DNA of 16,110 nucleotides from Helicobacteraceae bacterium (GTDB lineage Bacteria > Campylobacterota > Campylobacteria > Campylobacterales > Sulfurimonadaceae), in contig JAGXIA010000009.1 of assembly GCA_024635885.1 (NCBI GenBank), positions 1 to 16,110 on the forward strand. Direction: 5' to 3'. The notes below the pieces were generated by a model. That model saw nothing but the letters and a program-made list of their open reading frames with translations. It ran no database searches and was not told the origin of the DNA. Both the position numbers and the translations under genes were made by a program. This document shows, piece after piece, positions 15,107 through 16,110 of the stretch. Each line of letters opens with the position of its first letter. Position 1 is the first letter of the stretch.

Positions 15107-16110
15107 TGAATAAAGATCAAATTAGCATAATAATTTTAGCTGCCGGAAAAGGCAGTCGTATGAAATCACCCAAAGCAAAAGTTCTTCACAACATAAGTGG
15201 AAAACCGATGCTTTACCACATCATAAAATCTTCACGTGAAGTTTCAAATGACATCACAGTAGTTGTAGCGCATCAAAAAGAAGCTGTTATAGAGCAGATG
15301 AGCGCCTATTTTGATGATATTCATTTTGTAGTACAAGATGCTGAGAACTTTCCGGGAACGGGAGGCGCTATGAAGAATGTAGAGCCTAAAAATGAAAAAG
15401 TCTTAGTTTTAAATGGTGATATGCCTCTTATAACTGCAAATGCTTTACAAGGCTTTTTAGATACTGATGAAGACGTAATAATGTCAATCTTTGATTTAGA
15501 AAATCCAGACGGCTATGGTCGTGTTATTCTAAAAGACGGGCATGTGCAACGAATAGTTGAACAAAAAGATGCAAGCAAGAATGAGCTGATAGTAACAACT
15601 GTAAATGCCGGAATCTACGCTTTTTCAAAAAGTATAATAGAGAAGTATGTTCCAAAGTTGAAAAATGACAATGCTCAGAAAGAGTACTATCTGACAGATA
15701 TTATTGCTATGGCAAGAGCAGATGGGCTGAATATCGCTCCGCTTTTGGTTGATGAAGAGCAGTTCAAAGGTGTAAATTCTAAAAAAGACCTCTCAGATGC
15801 AGAAGAGATTATGCAAGACAAAATCAAAACTGACTGGATGAACGCTGGCGTTATTATGAACCTTCCTTCAACTATTTTTATTGAAGAGAGTGTTACATTT
15901 GAGGGCGAGTGTATAGTTGAAAACGGATGCCGAATAACCGGAGAAACTCTTATTCATAACTCACACATAAAAGCCGGAAGCGTTATAGAAGACTCTATAG
16001 TTAAGAACTCAGACGTAGGACCTATGGCACATCTCCGCCCTGCTTCATATTTAGAAAATACCCATGTAGGAAATTTTGTAGAGATTAAGAAAAGTTCATT
16101 AAAAGGGGTA
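15106..16110 (+). CDS. glmU: bifunctional GlmU (N-acetylglucosamine-1-phosphate uridylyltransferase / glucosamine-1-phosphate acetyltransferase), 3' end beyond the window
   Basis: GlmU makes UDP-GlcNAc, the precursor of peptidoglycan and lipid A, from GlcN-1-P, acetyl-CoA and UTP. The first 335 codons are present and the frame is open to the right edge. The N-terminal pyrophosphorylase domain has LAAGKGSRMKSPKAKVLH at 10-27 (serine where E. coli has threonine), the metal aspartate in NGDMPLI, and PGTGGAM. The C-terminal part begins the left-handed beta helix, with LRPASYLENTHVGNFVEIKK matching the E. coli acetyltransferase region. I chose ATG 15106, which overlaps the previous TAA (TAATG) and has AGAG five bases upstream. 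An in-frame ATG at 15088 would add six residues. GlmU is essential, so its end position in this operon is notable. Confidence 0.95.
   Translation, partial: MNKDQISIIILAAGKGSRMKSPKAKVLHNISGKPMLYHIIKSSREVSNDITVVVAHQKEAVIEQMSAYFDDIHFVVQDAENFPGTGGAMKNVEPKNEKVLVLNGDMPLITANALQGFLDTDEDVIMSIFDLENPDGYGRVILKDGHVQRIVEQKDASKNELIVTTVNAGIYAFSKSIIEKYVPKLKNDNAQKEYYLTDIIAMARADGLNIAPLLVDEEQFKGVNSKKDLSDAEEIMQDKIKTDWMNAGVIMNLPSTIFIEESVTFEGECIVENGCRITGETLIHNSHIKAGSVIEDSIVKNSDVGPMAHLRPASYLENTHVGNFVEIKKSSLKGV

Noticed and set aside
1..16110. CRISPR arrays, insertion sequences, tRNA or rRNA genes, phage genes
   Set aside because: I looked for regular repeats, terminal inverted repeats with transposase motifs, and cloverleaf or rRNA patterns. 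None was visible, and coding genes account for nearly all of the window.

Overview
The window looks like a chromosome segment from a free-living Campylobacterota (Epsilonproteobacteria), most like Sulfurimonas or Sulfuricurvum. This is an inference from the low-GC DNA, the aroB-then-mscS gene order (also recalled from Campylobacter and Helicobacter), the RCK-like protein next to it, and the style of the motility and glmU genes. No phage, transposon, CRISPR, tRNA or rRNA signal was seen. Genes are packed tightly, many with 1-17 base overlaps, and two blocks diverge from a 151-base spacer at 7967-8117.

Left block, minus strand, read from 7966 down to 1: motA, motB, fliP, trmA, a secreted coiled-coil/SH3-like protein, an RCK/TrkA-like cytosolic protein, aroB, and an MscS-family channel cut by the window edge. 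motA-motB-fliP overlap by one base each and supply the stator and one export-gate protein of the flagellum. The stator pair resembles the sodium-type PomA/PomB more than the MotB I recall from Campylobacter and Helicobacter. trmA makes 5-methyluridine in tRNA and carries cysteines like those that bind an iron-sulfur cluster in RlmD. aroB is the second step of the shikimate pathway.

Right block, plus strand, 8118 to the right edge: a PMT/ArnT-like membrane glycosyltransferase, a flippase-like LPG_synthase_TM protein, a GT9 (heptosyltransferase-like) enzyme, a second PMT/ArnT-like glycosyltransferase paralogous to the first, a PAP2 lipid phosphatase, a membrane-anchored purple-acid-phosphatase-like metallophosphatase, and glmU (truncated by the edge). 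From the fourth gene on, all junctions overlap. This reads as one cell-envelope glycan operon: cytosolic GT9 sugar transfer, polyprenyl-phosphate-sugar-dependent transfer on the periplasmic side, lipid-carrier dephosphorylation, and UDP-GlcNAc supply. The final product cannot be read from the sequence. This block is the best candidate for an undescribed system in the window.

There is no gene-free stretch longer than 300 bases. The longest is the 151-base divergent spacer, which holds an 11-base direct repeat and an imperfect inverted repeat. No convincing rho-independent terminator was seen.
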